Assembly: GCF_029852145.1 (NCBI RefSeq)
Contig: NC_079977.1
Location: forward strand, 9,785,640-9,849,639
Direction: 5' to 3'
Length of the DNA stretch: 64,000 bases
Source: Microplitis mediator
Lineage: Eukaryota > Arthropoda > Insecta > Hymenoptera > Braconidae
The translations under genes were made by a program, and so were the position numbers. Of this stretch, positions 1 through 11,621 are shown one piece after another. Each line of letters opens with the position of its first letter. The stretch's first letter is position 1. The notes below the pieces were generated by a model. It did not search any database. It had not been told where the DNA came from and saw only the letters and a program-made list of their open reading frames with translations.

Positions 1-1629
1 TATTATTTTTCCCGCGCTTTTCCTCTAGATTTTATAAACGAAATTTCACGACCAAATTTATGTGACAATTCCTATTATGAATTTCTATGCAAACTATCAG
101 CAATTTCCGACCAATTTATGAGTTGATCTATATGGCAAGATTATTATTTCATATGTTCCAGATATGTGTAGTGAATTTTAATTAATTGAGGATTTGATCC
201 TTATTTGTCAAAAACGTTTTTAGGAGAGTAATTTCCCTTGAAAAATTTTCAAATTTTTAATTTTCAAATTTTAATTTTTTAATTTTAACTTCTTTAATTT
301 TAATTTTTTAATTTTAACTTTTTTTAATTTTACCACTATCCAAATCTATCAGACATTTGCAACTAAACGTTGCGCGCCATTGTAAGAGTTTGTCCTTGCT
401 TCCCCGTACTAGGAAGTTCGGACAATCCTCCGATAGTAACTTGGGTGTTTGAAATTTTTGGGTTCTGAAATGTCTGACGTAGCGGAGTACGCAACTCGAT
501 TTGGAATAGGGGAAAGGTTGTTAAAATAATATGACGAATGATTATAAATATAACTCCAGCTCTTTTATTATTAATAAATAATTAATTATTAAATATATAC
601 ACTTAATGTTTAATTTAATTCGTAATTTATAATTAATAAATTAGAAGTTTCGCGAAAAATTCCACTGCGCATGCGCCACTTCCGTTTCTCCGGGATACAA
701 GTTCCACCTTTATTAATATAAATTTTCTCAATAAATTTAATTGTAACAATAATTTACGGGTCTTTTATTCAATTTAAACTAGTAAAGTAATTCGATAATG
801 TCGAGAGAAAATCCTGACAAATAAAATTTATTGATGATAAATTACCGCATGCACAGAAAATAATGCGAATAAATAAAAAAGAATTTAGAATGAAAGACGA
901 TAAAATAAATGAGGGGATCTCCTCCACGTGTTTGACAAACCGTAATATTCGAAAATTCCCAAAAACCTTTATCTTGAAGAACTCACATCGACCTGTCCCA
1001 GATGTTTCACAGTGCTGGTCATCTTGGTGAAAAACAGGATCTTTCTTTCCAACGAAACTTGAAGTTGAACGTATATGTGTTGGGGAAAAGAAATTACACT
1101 TGTGGCTAGTGGCGTCTGCCTGAATAATAAACTGTGGTAACGTTCTGATACAAAAGAAAGATTTGAGCGACCGCTCAGTTCGACAAGTTGATGATAATTA
1201 ATTTTCGGTTGTGTCGTCTGGCAACGAGGTGTCCAGTTTACCCCTACCTTTGCGCCGTTAAACCAAATTCGACGCAAGGGCGGGTGCGCAGATAAAGAAG
1301 GGCGCGAAATTTAATTTTTGCTGACCTGGCAGTTGTACACCAGGTCACCCCGTTACATAGTGCATTATCATCAAAAATTCTTCTGAAGCTCATTCAGTTA
1401 GCTTCAATTTTTGGCATGATACTTATAATTTTTTGTTTTATCATCTCGAGAATTTCCAAGAACATGTCAAAAACAATTTTATTTCATTATCAACTTTTAT
1501 TTGAACAGTGAAAAAAATTAATTAATGAGAAATCTACTTCCATTTCGGCTGCCGAATGGCCTTTTTAAAATTATACAGTGAGTTAGTGCTGGGATAATTA
1601 ATATTTTAATGCTTCATACAATTAAAAAA
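1..1629. other. Unassigned AT-rich DNA
   Basis: I see no supported gene here. The stretch is AT-rich with GC-richer patches near 360-530 and 960-1360. An open frame on the minus strand at 969-1277 lacks recognisable motifs. No terminal repeats could be paired. Confidence 0.5.
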
Positions 1630-1742
1630 ATGATTAGTGATGAAAATAATGTTAGTGATCCCGTTATTACGAGTAAGAAAAATAATAAAAGACCACCAAA
1701 GAGATCTCGACCTCTGTCACGAAAATTTTCCTGCCGAGAAAC
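1630..1742 (+). CDS. Candidate first coding exon, basic N-terminus
   Basis: An ATG at 1630 opens 37 codons that end in a strong splice donor (AC then GTAAGTAA at 1743). The peptide has an acidic start (MISDENN) followed by a basic stretch (KKNNKRPPKRSRPLSRK) that resembles a nuclear localisation signal. No continuing exon was found to the right, where transposons begin at 2553. It could be the 5' end of a transposase or nuclear-protein gene whose body was displaced or lost. I recognise no family. The call rests on the ATG, the composition and the donor only. Confidence 0.3.
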
Positions 1743-2552
1743 GTAAGTAATTCCATTTCTTTGTTTTTTATTAATCTACCCAAGCGACAGACAAAAAAAT
1801 TTTGGACTTTAAATTTACCTCAACAATTAATAATTAGGTAAACAATTGGTCACTGAAATTCAACAAAAACTGAACATTTTTGTTTGTTCCACTTAGGCAC
1901 TGAAAATTTTATATACTATTTTTTAAATGTTTTTTTATTTTCATGTTTCTTTATTTTAACGTTCTATAAATATTTTATTTCAATTCTTGTGTGAAATAGT
2001 GAAGAGTAATTTGACAAATTTTTTCTACTACTTATAAAAAAATACATCCATTAAATGTTATTTTAAGTATTTCTTAATCGTTTTTTATCACTTGATAAAT
2101 GCACGTTTCAACAAATTTAGATTTTTTTATCAATATTGCATTTTAACTTGTTGAGTTGAAGGGGTTAAAAAGGGTTATTGGGTATTTTCGGTTGAGTTTT
2201 TCTCGGAAACAAAATCTCGAAATATAAACTACAGACTGCACATTTATGCACTACTGTTTAATCTACCAGAGTGCGCTCTTACTTTATGATAATATTCGTT
2301 TAAACAATTGTTTAAGAAAAAAACTCAGCCAAAGTTCCTGATTACTGTATTAGTACAACAAAAATAATACCGTTCGCTTACTTGGGTGCGAGAAAGAAAA
2401 AAGTAAGACCCCCTATTAACCAAAAAGGAGAATAAGTGTCAAAAAAAAAATTGTTTTCTTGACTACAGCATGGACTGCAGTCCTTTTAATAACATATCAG
2501 GAGAAAGACAGAAAGATAATCAGAAAAATTGAATTTTTCTGCTAATTTGATA
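1743..2552. other. Unassigned AT-rich DNA
   Basis: I see no gene, RNA or paired terminal repeat. The stretch may be an intron or decayed transposon sequence following the candidate exon at 1630-1742. Confidence 0.4.
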
Positions 2553-4422
2553 GACGTAAAAAAATCTGTAGTTAAATTTACTACAAATGGAGTTCCATCT
2601 ACTACACTGACTAGTAATATATAGGATAACTGCAAGTTTAGTAACAGTTACTAGTATACTGTGGTACCCAACTTGTAGTACCATTTACTACAGTAAGTAG
2701 TAATAAGAACTTGCATTAAATAACTACTGTGGTTCATTTCACTCCACAACATAGTTGAATATATTTTATTCCTAATGTATTAAATAAATATCTGTTAGTT
2801 AACGATCATTAGCTTTTATGATATTGAAAATAATGTAAAAATTTATCTTACATTCTTCGGACTTACAGTTTATCAAATTGAAATGATATAAAAATTAATT
2901 TATTGATGAATAACTTAAAATAATAAGGAATCAAATTATAAAAGCCTACTTCTTATCAATACTTGATAAGGATAATTATAAAAATATATCTATAATCTAT
3001 GAATTCCCGTATAAGCATAAACTTAGAGTAATTACGTAGTAATTTTTATTAATAGAAAATATAAAAAATATCGATTTAAAAGTTATAATTCCAATAAATA
3101 ACAATTACTCAATAAGCAATAATTTTGAAAATTGCATTAAAATCATTGAGTTTATTTATAACAAAAGTGTCACTCATTTTTAATTATATATATTACTATT
3201 TTTAAGTATATATATTATTATTGCACTCCTCGATATTTAATTGTATATACAATTACTTTTAATTATATATGGGTCATTCCATGTCAAATCGACAAATTTT
3301 TTACCCGACCCCCTTTGATTTTGCTCAAAGTTTTCTATCTTTATCTACCCCCTAAAATAGCTCTTTAGGAATTATTTCAGATTTTTTTACCCAACCCAAA
3401 GAATGTTACGATTTTTTGAAAAAAAAACCGCTCTTTTTTTTAAATCGCTAGAACTTTTTCAAAAATTGACCGATTGGGACCACACCAAATTGAAAATTAT
3501 TGTTTTTTATTGTAATTTTAAATAAAATTACGAAAAAAATTTCAGAAATCCGGATCTATGAAATATTTGGGTTTTTTCGAAATAACCGTCATTTCCGCGA
3601 AGTCCGACCCCTTTTATTTTTTTTTTTTTTTACTCAAAGAAAACTTCAACTAACTCTGCAAAAACCTGCACTAGTTTCAAGATGTGTCGACGATTGCTTC
3701 TAATTTTTTTTTTTTTAATTAAAAAAAAAATTTTTTTGAATTTGGTTTATTTTATGTGACTTTATTATGAAATTTTAATAGCTTCCTCGTAAAACTTCAG
3801 AAGTTGAAAAATAAAATTTTGAGTGGTTATTGTCCAAAAAAAAAGAGCGGTTTTTTTCAAAAAATCGTAACATTCATTGGGTTGGGTAAAAAAATCTGAA
3901 ATAATTCCTTAAAATGTATTTTAGGGTGTAGAAAAAGATAGAAAACTTTGAGCAAAATCGAAGGGGGTCGGGTAAAAAATTTGTCGATTTGACATGGAAT
4001 GACCCATATATTATTATTTATAATATAAACTATACTGACACAAGTCGAAGTATAACCACAGAGTGGAGTAAAAAAGTTGTAGGTGGCGCTGTTATTTTCT
4101 TCTTTCCATCATTTTACCACACATTGGAGTAGATTGTACAAGTAGTCTGGTATTGTAAACTCCAAAAATAGTTACAGATACCAATTCATATAAAATTGTG
4201 TGGTTTTCAAAATCACAAAATAAGTATTTTATACTACATTGAGTAGTTGTGGAGCCTACAAAGTTGTAACACATTACAGTCGTAAGCAGAACTCCTATAG
4301 TAGTAAAATATCACGCACACTGTGGCTTATGTTACTACAGTTGTCAATGCGGCGACCACAAAGTGTAGTACAATTTTTACTAGTTTGGTGTGGTAAATTC
4401 AACTCCAGCTTTTTTTTACGTG
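2553..4422. mobile_element. TA-flanked non-autonomous DNA transposon with internal short-motif arrays
   Basis: The ends form imperfect inverted repeats that read ACGTAAAAAAA inward from both sides (2554 and 4421) and continue with similar sequence for about 35 bp. TA dinucleotides at 2551-2552 and 4423-4424 fit a Tc1/mariner-type target duplication. Both subterminal regions (2570-2740 and 4040-4410) are full of short self-complementary ACTAC/GTAGT words. It carries no transposase, so it would be a MITE. The foldback element at 3271-4005 lies inside it and presumably inserted later. The borders are approximate by a few bases. Confidence 0.6.
3271..4005. mobile_element. Foldback element, GGGTCATTCC ends
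   Basis: A long inverted repeat: the sequence starting GGGTCATTCCATG at 3271 reappears reverse-complemented, ending GGAATGACCC at 4005. Each arm also contains the words GACCCCCTT and CGCTCTTTTTTT. The arms are several hundred bp with a short central spacer. No transposase is encoded, and the small open frames are shadows of poly-A/T tracts. It is related to the elements at 4991-6586 and to the inner palindromes near 19254 and 27000, which share the TGGG(G/T)CATTCCA core. Confidence 0.85.
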
Positions 4423-4772
4423 TATGTTAATGAAATACTGCGGCAGAGATTAGTTAATTTATTTTTACTAATTATTGAATGGTAATGAAAGTAATCGATC
4501 GAAATGTCCTGAAAGAAACTATCAACGTCGTAAGTACTGGATTGATAATTTCATGAGTTAGATAGGAAGATGATTAAAAAATGTTGATTTGAATGACGTT
4601 TATAAATTTAAATTTGTAATTCAATGGGAAATAAAAGTAATTAAAAAATTGAAAAAAAAGAGGACCGTCAACACTGCGTGGAAATAATTAGCAATAAAGG
4701 AAATGTAGCCAAATAGTAATCTATTTAAATTTCAATCGAACGGTCAAGGCTACTACTTATAAAAATATATAC

Positions 4773-4774
<2 letters not shown>

Positions 4775-4843
<69 letters not shown>

Positions 4844-4880
4844 TATATATACATATATATATATACATATATATATACGT
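4775..4880. repeat. (TA)n microsatellite
   Basis: About 100 bp of nearly pure TA dinucleotide with a few CA interruptions near its right end. Confidence 0.97.
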
Positions 4881-4990
4881 AAGTGTTTTATATGAATCAG
4901 TACATTGGTATATCACGGTTACTTGAGTTCAGCAACCATGAATTTTTTTCTCGATATATGTAATGACGTCAGAGTATCTCATATATATAC

Positions 4991-6586
4991 ATGGGGCATT
5001 CCATGCCAAATCACCGAGGTTTCGGCCCGACCCCCTTCGATTTTGCTGAAAATTTTTTATCATTTTCTACCCTACCAAAGACATTTTCCTGAATTTTTTC
5101 AGATTTTTTTACCCAACCCAAAAAAAGTTACGAAATTATGAAAAAAAACGCTCTTTTTTTTTTCAAATTGCTGTAACTTTGACACAAATTGACCTTTTGG
5201 CACTTATTTTTTTTGAAAATTTTTGTTTTTAATCGTAGTTTTCAGAAAAAAATACAAAAGATTTTTCGGAAGTCAAGATATATAAAATATTTCAGTTTTT
5301 TCAATAAAACCGTAATTTTGGCGAAGTTGGAAACCTTAAATTCTCAATTTTTTTGTCTCAAAAAAAACTTCAACCAAGACAGTATTTAACCCCGCCATTC
5401 CCATTTTGTGCCGACTTTCCTTTATATTTTTTTTTTTTCGATTGAAATTAAAAAAATTTCTAAATTTGGCTTATTTTTATGACTTTGCGCTGAAGTTTCT
5501 TTGGATTGTTTTTAAAAGCTCAGAAGTTGAATGAAATTGGACAAAAACGACCGTAAAGTGTATTAGGGGCAAGGATTGATTTTTTCGGAAGAAAATTCCC
5601 AATTTTTAAATACAGTGAAACCTAAACCTACAATTAACCTTCCCAATAAGACAATTTATAGATAAACTGAGAAAAATATCGATAGCCTTATAGACAATTT
5701 TAGATCAAATTGAACGGAATATAGTATAGTACCGGATATCTCAACTGGTAGAGCGATCGGCGCGATACCGACATGGTCTAGGTTCGATTCTCAGTTCGGG
5801 CTATCGATATTTTTCTCAGTTTATCTATAAATTGTCTTATTGAGAAGGTTAATTGTAGATTTAGGTATAGGTATGGTCTACGTTCGATTCTCAGTTCGGG
5901 CTATCGATATTTTTCTCAGTTTATCTATATATTGTCTTATTGAGAAGGTTAATTGTAGGTTTAGGTTTCACTGTATTTAAAAATTGGGAATTCCGAAAAA
6001 ATCAATCCTTGCCCCTAATACACTTTACGGTTGTTTTGGTCCAATTTTATTCAACTTCTGAGCTTTTAAAAACAATCCAGTGAAACTTCAGCGCAAAGTC
6101 ATAAAAATAAGCCAAATTTAGAAATTTTTTTAATTTCAATCGAAAAAAAAAAATATAAAGGAAAGTCGGCACAAAATGGGAATGGCGGGGTTAAATACTG
6201 TCTTGGTTGAAGTTTTTTTTGAGACAAAAAAATTGAGAATCGAAGGTTTCCGACTTCGAAAAAATTACGGGTTTATTGAAAAAACTGAAATATTTTATAT
6301 ATCTTGACTTCCAAAAAATTTTTTGTATTTTTTTCTGAAAACTACAATTAAAAACAAAAATTTTCAAAAAAGAAAGTGCCAAAAGGTCAATTTGTGTCAA
6401 AGTTACAGCAATTTGAAAAAAAAGAGCGTTTTTTTTCAAAATTTCGTAACTTTTTTTGGGTTGGGTAAAAAAATCTGAAAAAATTCAGGAAAATGTCTTT
6501 GGTAGGGTAGAAAATGATAAAAAATTTTCAGCGAAATCGAAGGGGGTCGGGCCGAAACCTCGGTGATTTGGCATGGAATGCCCCAT
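4991..6586. mobile_element. Foldback element, GGGGCATTCC ends
   Basis: Inverted repeats of roughly 700 bp: GGGGCATTCCATGCC at 4993 is mirrored by its reverse complement ending near 6584. The arms carry the same GACCCCCTTCG and CGCTCTTTTTTT words as the element at 3271-4005. The centre (about 5615-5970) is a second inverted repeat holding a tRNA-like sequence. There is no transposase. The next base pairs on the right start a different repeat (TAGGGTGCTTC at 6593). Confidence 0.85.
5730..5801 (+). other. tRNA-derived sequence (SINE-like core)
   Basis: The stretch has a pol III A-box-like block (CTCAACTGGTAGAGC) and a B-box-like block (GGTTCGATTCT) at tRNA spacing. A cloverleaf can be drawn with most of the acceptor, anticodon and T stems paired. 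It has mismatches in each arm and lacks the invariant U before the anticodon, so it is unlikely to be a functional tRNA. A partial second copy of the B-box half lies at about 5875-5920. It sits at the centre of the foldback element. Confidence 0.45.
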
Positions 6587-6592
6587 ATATAT

Positions 6593-7060
6593 TAGGGTGC
6601 TTCAAAAAAAAAAGTTAATTTTTTTTTTGGCTCTTACCCCCTAAAACGTTAGTGAATATCGAGAAAAATATCCTCCTAAAAGAAAGGCTCTGTAGCTCAA
6701 CTCTAAGAAGTCGCTATTTTAATTTTAATTTCCCATTCATTTAACATGGGGATTTTCGTTTTTTCATTTAAACTGAAATTACATCTATTCATTTTTATGT
6801 TTTCAAAATAACTATTGCATATTCAGAAAGCTGGTTTTTTAAGCTTTCCAAATCTCTATAACAAAGTTCGATTACCTTAATTAGAAGATTAAATAAAGTC
6901 ATTTTAAATCGAAAGATTTCATTGCTATAGAAAAATAATTGAAATAATTTTTTATTTACATGATTTGTTCTAAGTTTTTCGTAATAAATTGTTCCAAAAG
7001 TACTTTTTAATGATTCAAAAATATTTAAAATTGTTCATGAAACGTCCGCTAGGCGGCAGT
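6593..7060 (+). mobile_element. Single-arm relative of the TAGGGTGGCTC foldback family
   Basis: The sequence begins TAGGGTGCTTC and keeps the layout of one arm of the 18635-22429 element: poly-T, then a CTCGCTA-like block, then TTCCCATTCATTTA with CATG. No matching right end was found before the solo LTR at 7324, so it is truncated or strongly diverged. The right border is a guess. Confidence 0.4.
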
Positions 7061-7323
7061 ACTCACTTTTATCAGTTGCACTTGTCAGCTTTCGTACGTA
7101 GATTTTAAATTTTTAGGAAAAAATCACTTAATAGACAGTTTATTAAATCGGATATTCAATAAAAAAATTAAGTACTTAGAAGTACCTACCGTAGAAAATG
7201 TATTGTTGTTATGATGATTATTATTTGATGATTATTTAAAATAACATGAGTTAGGAAGTAACAATTAAGGAAAAATATATTTTCAATTAGTTATTTTTTA
7301 ATGATAATTTATTTATTTGCTAT

Positions 7324-9058
7324 TGTTACGTCAAAATAACACATATTAAGAGTTGTGCTCCTGTTTAGCCTTCGCCGAGCGAAATAACTGGGACGGAGCT
7401 ATAAGGATGACTGTTTATTATAAATTAAATTAAAATAAAAATACTTACGGTTCGTTGTCTAAGAGATAATTAAAATTATTAAAAATTAAGTAAAATAAAA
7501 TTTAATTAATTTAGTGAAATAATAAAAGCAAAATTAAAACAACTTCCAAATTTATTTAAATCAAAACAATTATTTAAAAATTATTACAAAACAAAATTAA
7601 ATTTGATTTAGACAATTAAATGCGGTTTACAATTTTTAACGCTTTATAAAATGATTTAGCTCTCGATTTCACTTGTTATTTAATTTATTTAAACAATCAA
7701 TTTATTATTTAAATTTATTATTAATTATTTATTTAATTAAATTGTTACCTTGATCTATTTGATGATTATTATTATTATCAACAATTATTTATTTGATTTA
7801 TTATTATTTATTCTTCCTTCTCAACCCTTGATAATTGATGTAATTTTATCAATATTGAATTTTATTTATTAAATGAATTATATTTAAATAATTCAAATTA
7901 GATTTGATAATCGATGGAATGTTTATCAAAATTATTTATTAATTAAATGAATTACTACTTTTGAATAATTCAACAATTATTTTAAAAAAACTTTTGAATT
8001 ATATTTTAATAATTCAGTTTATAAACAATTAAATCACCATTATTAATGATTTAATAAAATTAAGGACTTTGCCTTTAAATAATTAAAATTTCGTCAATGA
8101 CGAATGAGCTCACTTAGGAAACTTCAATCTTTTTCGAGTTCCAGAAGAGCTGTTACCAGGTAGTAACATCCCTTCCAATAATTATTTAATTATACCAATT
8201 ATTTCATTGGTCATAATTGAATCAATATTTTTTTATAATTATTATTTATATATATATTTTTCATGACTTCCAATGCAGTTAGCAACATCGCATAAAGCAT
8301 TGGAGTCGAATTCATAAATCAATATTTATTGATTCTTATTTTTTCTTTTATTGCAATATATTCTTTTATTTATTTAAACATTTTTAATTTATTTCATTTT
8401 TAATTATTAATAACTTGTTTATTAATAATTATTATTTAATTATATTTTATTATATCATTTCATAATTTCATTTCATATTTATTTTTTATTTCATTTCTTT
8501 ATTAATAAACATATCATTAATAATTAATTTTATTTCTTTTTTTTAACAACAAATATCTTTATCTCTCAACGATATTTCAAAATTCATTTCATATATATTT
8601 TTTTTTATAATAATAATTTCATTATTTTCATTTCATACTTATTTAATTATTTTCATTATTTATTCATTTATATAATTTCATTTTCATTTCATTATTTCTT
8701 TTCATCATTTCATATTTCACATTCATAAATTTTTATCATTTCACTATTTCATTATTTCTTTACTTATTCATTTCAATTTTTATTATTAATTATAAAATAT
8801 AATAATTTGAATTTATATTCAAATTTTATAAACATTTATTTTTCATCATTTGATATTTTATTATCATATTTATTTATATTTATTAAATAACAATATTTCA
8901 TAATCAATAATTTGAATTTTCAAATTTAAAAATCATCAGCCGTAATAATGGCTGGAAGTCATTTGCTAATTAATTAATTTATGCATAGCCAGATGGCATA
9001 GCATGTACGATTTTTAATAAATTGATTGACAGCAAGAATACGACGTCGTGACGTCACA
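7324..9058 (-). mobile_element. Solo LTR of the Gypsy element at 30.7-41.4 kb
   Basis: The sequence is closely similar to the LTR at 39725-41411 over its whole length. It starts TGTTACGTCA and ends TGACGTCACA. It is flanked by a 4-bp target duplication CTAT (7320-7323 and 9059-9062), so it is a complete insertion reduced to one LTR by recombination. Strand is given from the full element, whose genes run on the minus strand with the LTR in the same orientation. Confidence 0.92.
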
Positions 9059-9062
9059 CTAT

Positions 9063-9151
9063 CATTGAGTGATGTCTTAGTACAATTTGGATTTTGTTGT
9101 CTATGATGTTGGACAAGTTGGAGTAAATACTGCTTTTTTCTTTGTTTCTTG
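9063..9151. other. Spacer between solo LTR and transposase remnant
   Basis: Short stretch with no feature; probably the 3' flank of the transposase gene into which the LTR inserted. Confidence 0.4.
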
Positions 9152-10865
9152 TCAGCAACGGTTGTAACTGGTTATCAGTGCTACACCCCGCTCTGCTACG
9201 TCGTTGACGACTTGTAAACTATTAAATATTTTTTTACATTTAATAAAATTTTTATTATCTTCCCAGGCATCTGGATGAAGATTAAGGAAATCATATGATA
9301 GTCCAAATTGCTCAAAAATAAAAAGAGATTCCGTATTAACGAAATAACTTAGATCTTTTTCAATCATTGTATTTAAATCATTTACTCCTAACTCAAATTT
9401 TATTTTATTTTTTTCAATACTTTTTTGCTGTTTGATAGCATTTACCACTTTTAGCTTTGTTTCTACTGGTATTCTTGCATCGAAAAAAGATAAACTAGCT
9501 AATTCTTTCGATAAATACCAAAGATGTGATTTTAATTTATCAAGAGCAGCATTAGCAACAGAGATTTGGACATTTCTATATTCAATAAGAGATTGCATTA
9601 AATTTAAATCATTTTGTGGAGCATTGATAGCAGAAGACGACTCGAACCAAGATTTTATATAAAAATTTACAACAAAAATTGAAATATCACGGATACTTTT
9701 GATGTCTTTATTAGACGAGGAAAATTGGTTTTGAAACATGAAAATTTTAAGACAGTAGATGGCTTTTGAAAGTCATCTAGCATGATGCATGGCTCCAGGA
9801 AGCTTAAACATGATTCCATTAGGTCGTGTACCACCTAAGAAAATGTATCCTAACTCTAAAAGTTCATGGTTATCGTCTCTAGGATGAAAGACCTGTGAAA
9901 AATAGATAATAATAATGAAATGAATACTGAAACAAGTGAATTAACATCAGCAGTATTTTAGTATTTACACATTACCTGTAATTGATTTAATATATAATGC
10001 TTGCCCTTCAATTTTTTCATTTAAAATTTCAACTACTACATCATCCTGCAAACCAATTTTATAATTTGCTTGATCAATTTCATCCCACTTTTTCTGAAAT
10101 CGTTTAAAAATAGCAACCTCGGGTCCATTTGTTACCGGCCATGAAACTTCAAAAACATTCCTGAGAATGATCTCAAGTACATGATGACGGCAAGCTAAAT
10201 GGAGAAGCCTTCTTTCTAAGAACTTTTCTAACTGAGCACACGAACCGTTTTTCATACATTTGAAAACACAATGACAATTTATTTAACTTTTAAATCACAT
10301 GAGGCAGCTTAAATTATATGATCTTGTGAAAAAAATTAAATCAAGAACATTATCATTACCAGTATTCACCGAAGCCGTATCAAAACACATTCCTCTTACG
10401 CGGTCTTCTAAATTCCAATCGCCTAAAGCTTCAAGTACTGCCCTTGCTTGATTGATTCCTGTACCTTTATCAATCTAAGAAACTCCTAACAAATGTTCGG
10501 TGTCTAGTCCAGTTACAACTATTGGTAATCGATCAACAGTTTTTATCCCGGTATCTTCAGGAAGTACCTTACCATCCCAATGGACGATTAAATGATCTGC
10601 TACTTTAAGAGTTTCTTTTAATTCTAAAGCGAAGTTTTCACGCATTTTTATTCTTTTTCTGCGAATAGTACTGTGGCTTATCATTGAGTTATCAAACTTC
10701 ACTCCAAAACTACTAGCAGCTGCGGCGAAAATAAATGTCGCGCTTCTATTACTCGTTTTTGTTCGATCGAGAGCAGCAACGAGACCTGGAGTTACAACGT
10801 CAATTTTTTCTAATTGACAATCAGTAATCAATTCGTCGGAGAAATTCGAATAAGTGCGTTGAAAG
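9152..10865 (-). pseudogene. Broken hAT-like transposase gene
   Basis: Minus-strand coding blocks at 10831-10475, about 10460-10370, 10255-9965, about 9893-9770 and 9739-9152 read as one transposase-like protein. Recognisable words are VHWDGK, CFDTASVNTG and LACRHH, then PRDDNHELLELG and the C-terminal HLWYLSKELASL. I know this combination from a repeated family in insects and other invertebrates that I take to be hAT-like with an RNase H fold (inference). It is dead: an in-frame TGA sits where the family appears to have Trp (about 9773), there are frame changes, and only one of the likely introns has a clean acceptor (TTTTTCACAG near 9893). The 5' end runs into the palindrome at 10866, which probably inserted in the gene. 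Confidence 0.65.
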
Positions 10866-11621
10866 ATAAATTCATTTTTTTTCTAACCTCTAATTTTTTA
10901 TCGGTTATTACGCCGCACTTTACAAAAATATTTATAAAGTTGTGGGAAAAAAAATTAAATGGTTTAATTTTTTTGTGTTGTTTTTTGTTTTAATTATCAA
11001 ATTTTATCTAATTATCCTGCTTTGTTTTAATGCGAATCAAAATTTTCCCTCGGAGAGAAGAGCTGACAACACAATGGCTTATAGTCTAGTCGACAAGTGG
11101 AAAATGGTCCAAAATAGAGATACTGCTCTTAAAATTAGGTGCGATAGCTCATTGGATCCGGAATGACGCCTAAAAAAATGTCCTAAAAGTGTGTATTAGC
11201 AGGTAAAAAAATTGCAAAAGTTATAAACAATTAAAGATGAAAAAAAGAAGGCATTTTGTTTTTTGCCAATATTTCATAAACTATTGATATTTAAGAAATC
11301 TAACAAAACGATTCTTAAAGAGGAGGAAATTTCCAATAAAAAACTCTAACTCCCCAGATTTCTATCTCCATTATTTATAATTTTAATTTAACGCTGAAAA
11401 TGGGTCTCCACGTGACATTTTTAGGTTGCGCGCGCGGCTTCAAAAGCGAGTACAACACATTGATTAATTTATTTAAGGTATTAAATATTTTTTTTCAAAT
11501 TTGAAAAAATTATGGTTTATTCTGAACACTTTAAGTAATTTATTCCCATTGGGAATTTTACTTAAAGTTAATTTTTTAACAAGTTGAACAATTGTTAACT
11601 AACGAAATTTTCTCGAACTTA

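Noticed and set aside
4725..4916. Frame rich in YIYIYI
   Set aside because: Translation of the (TA)n microsatellite.
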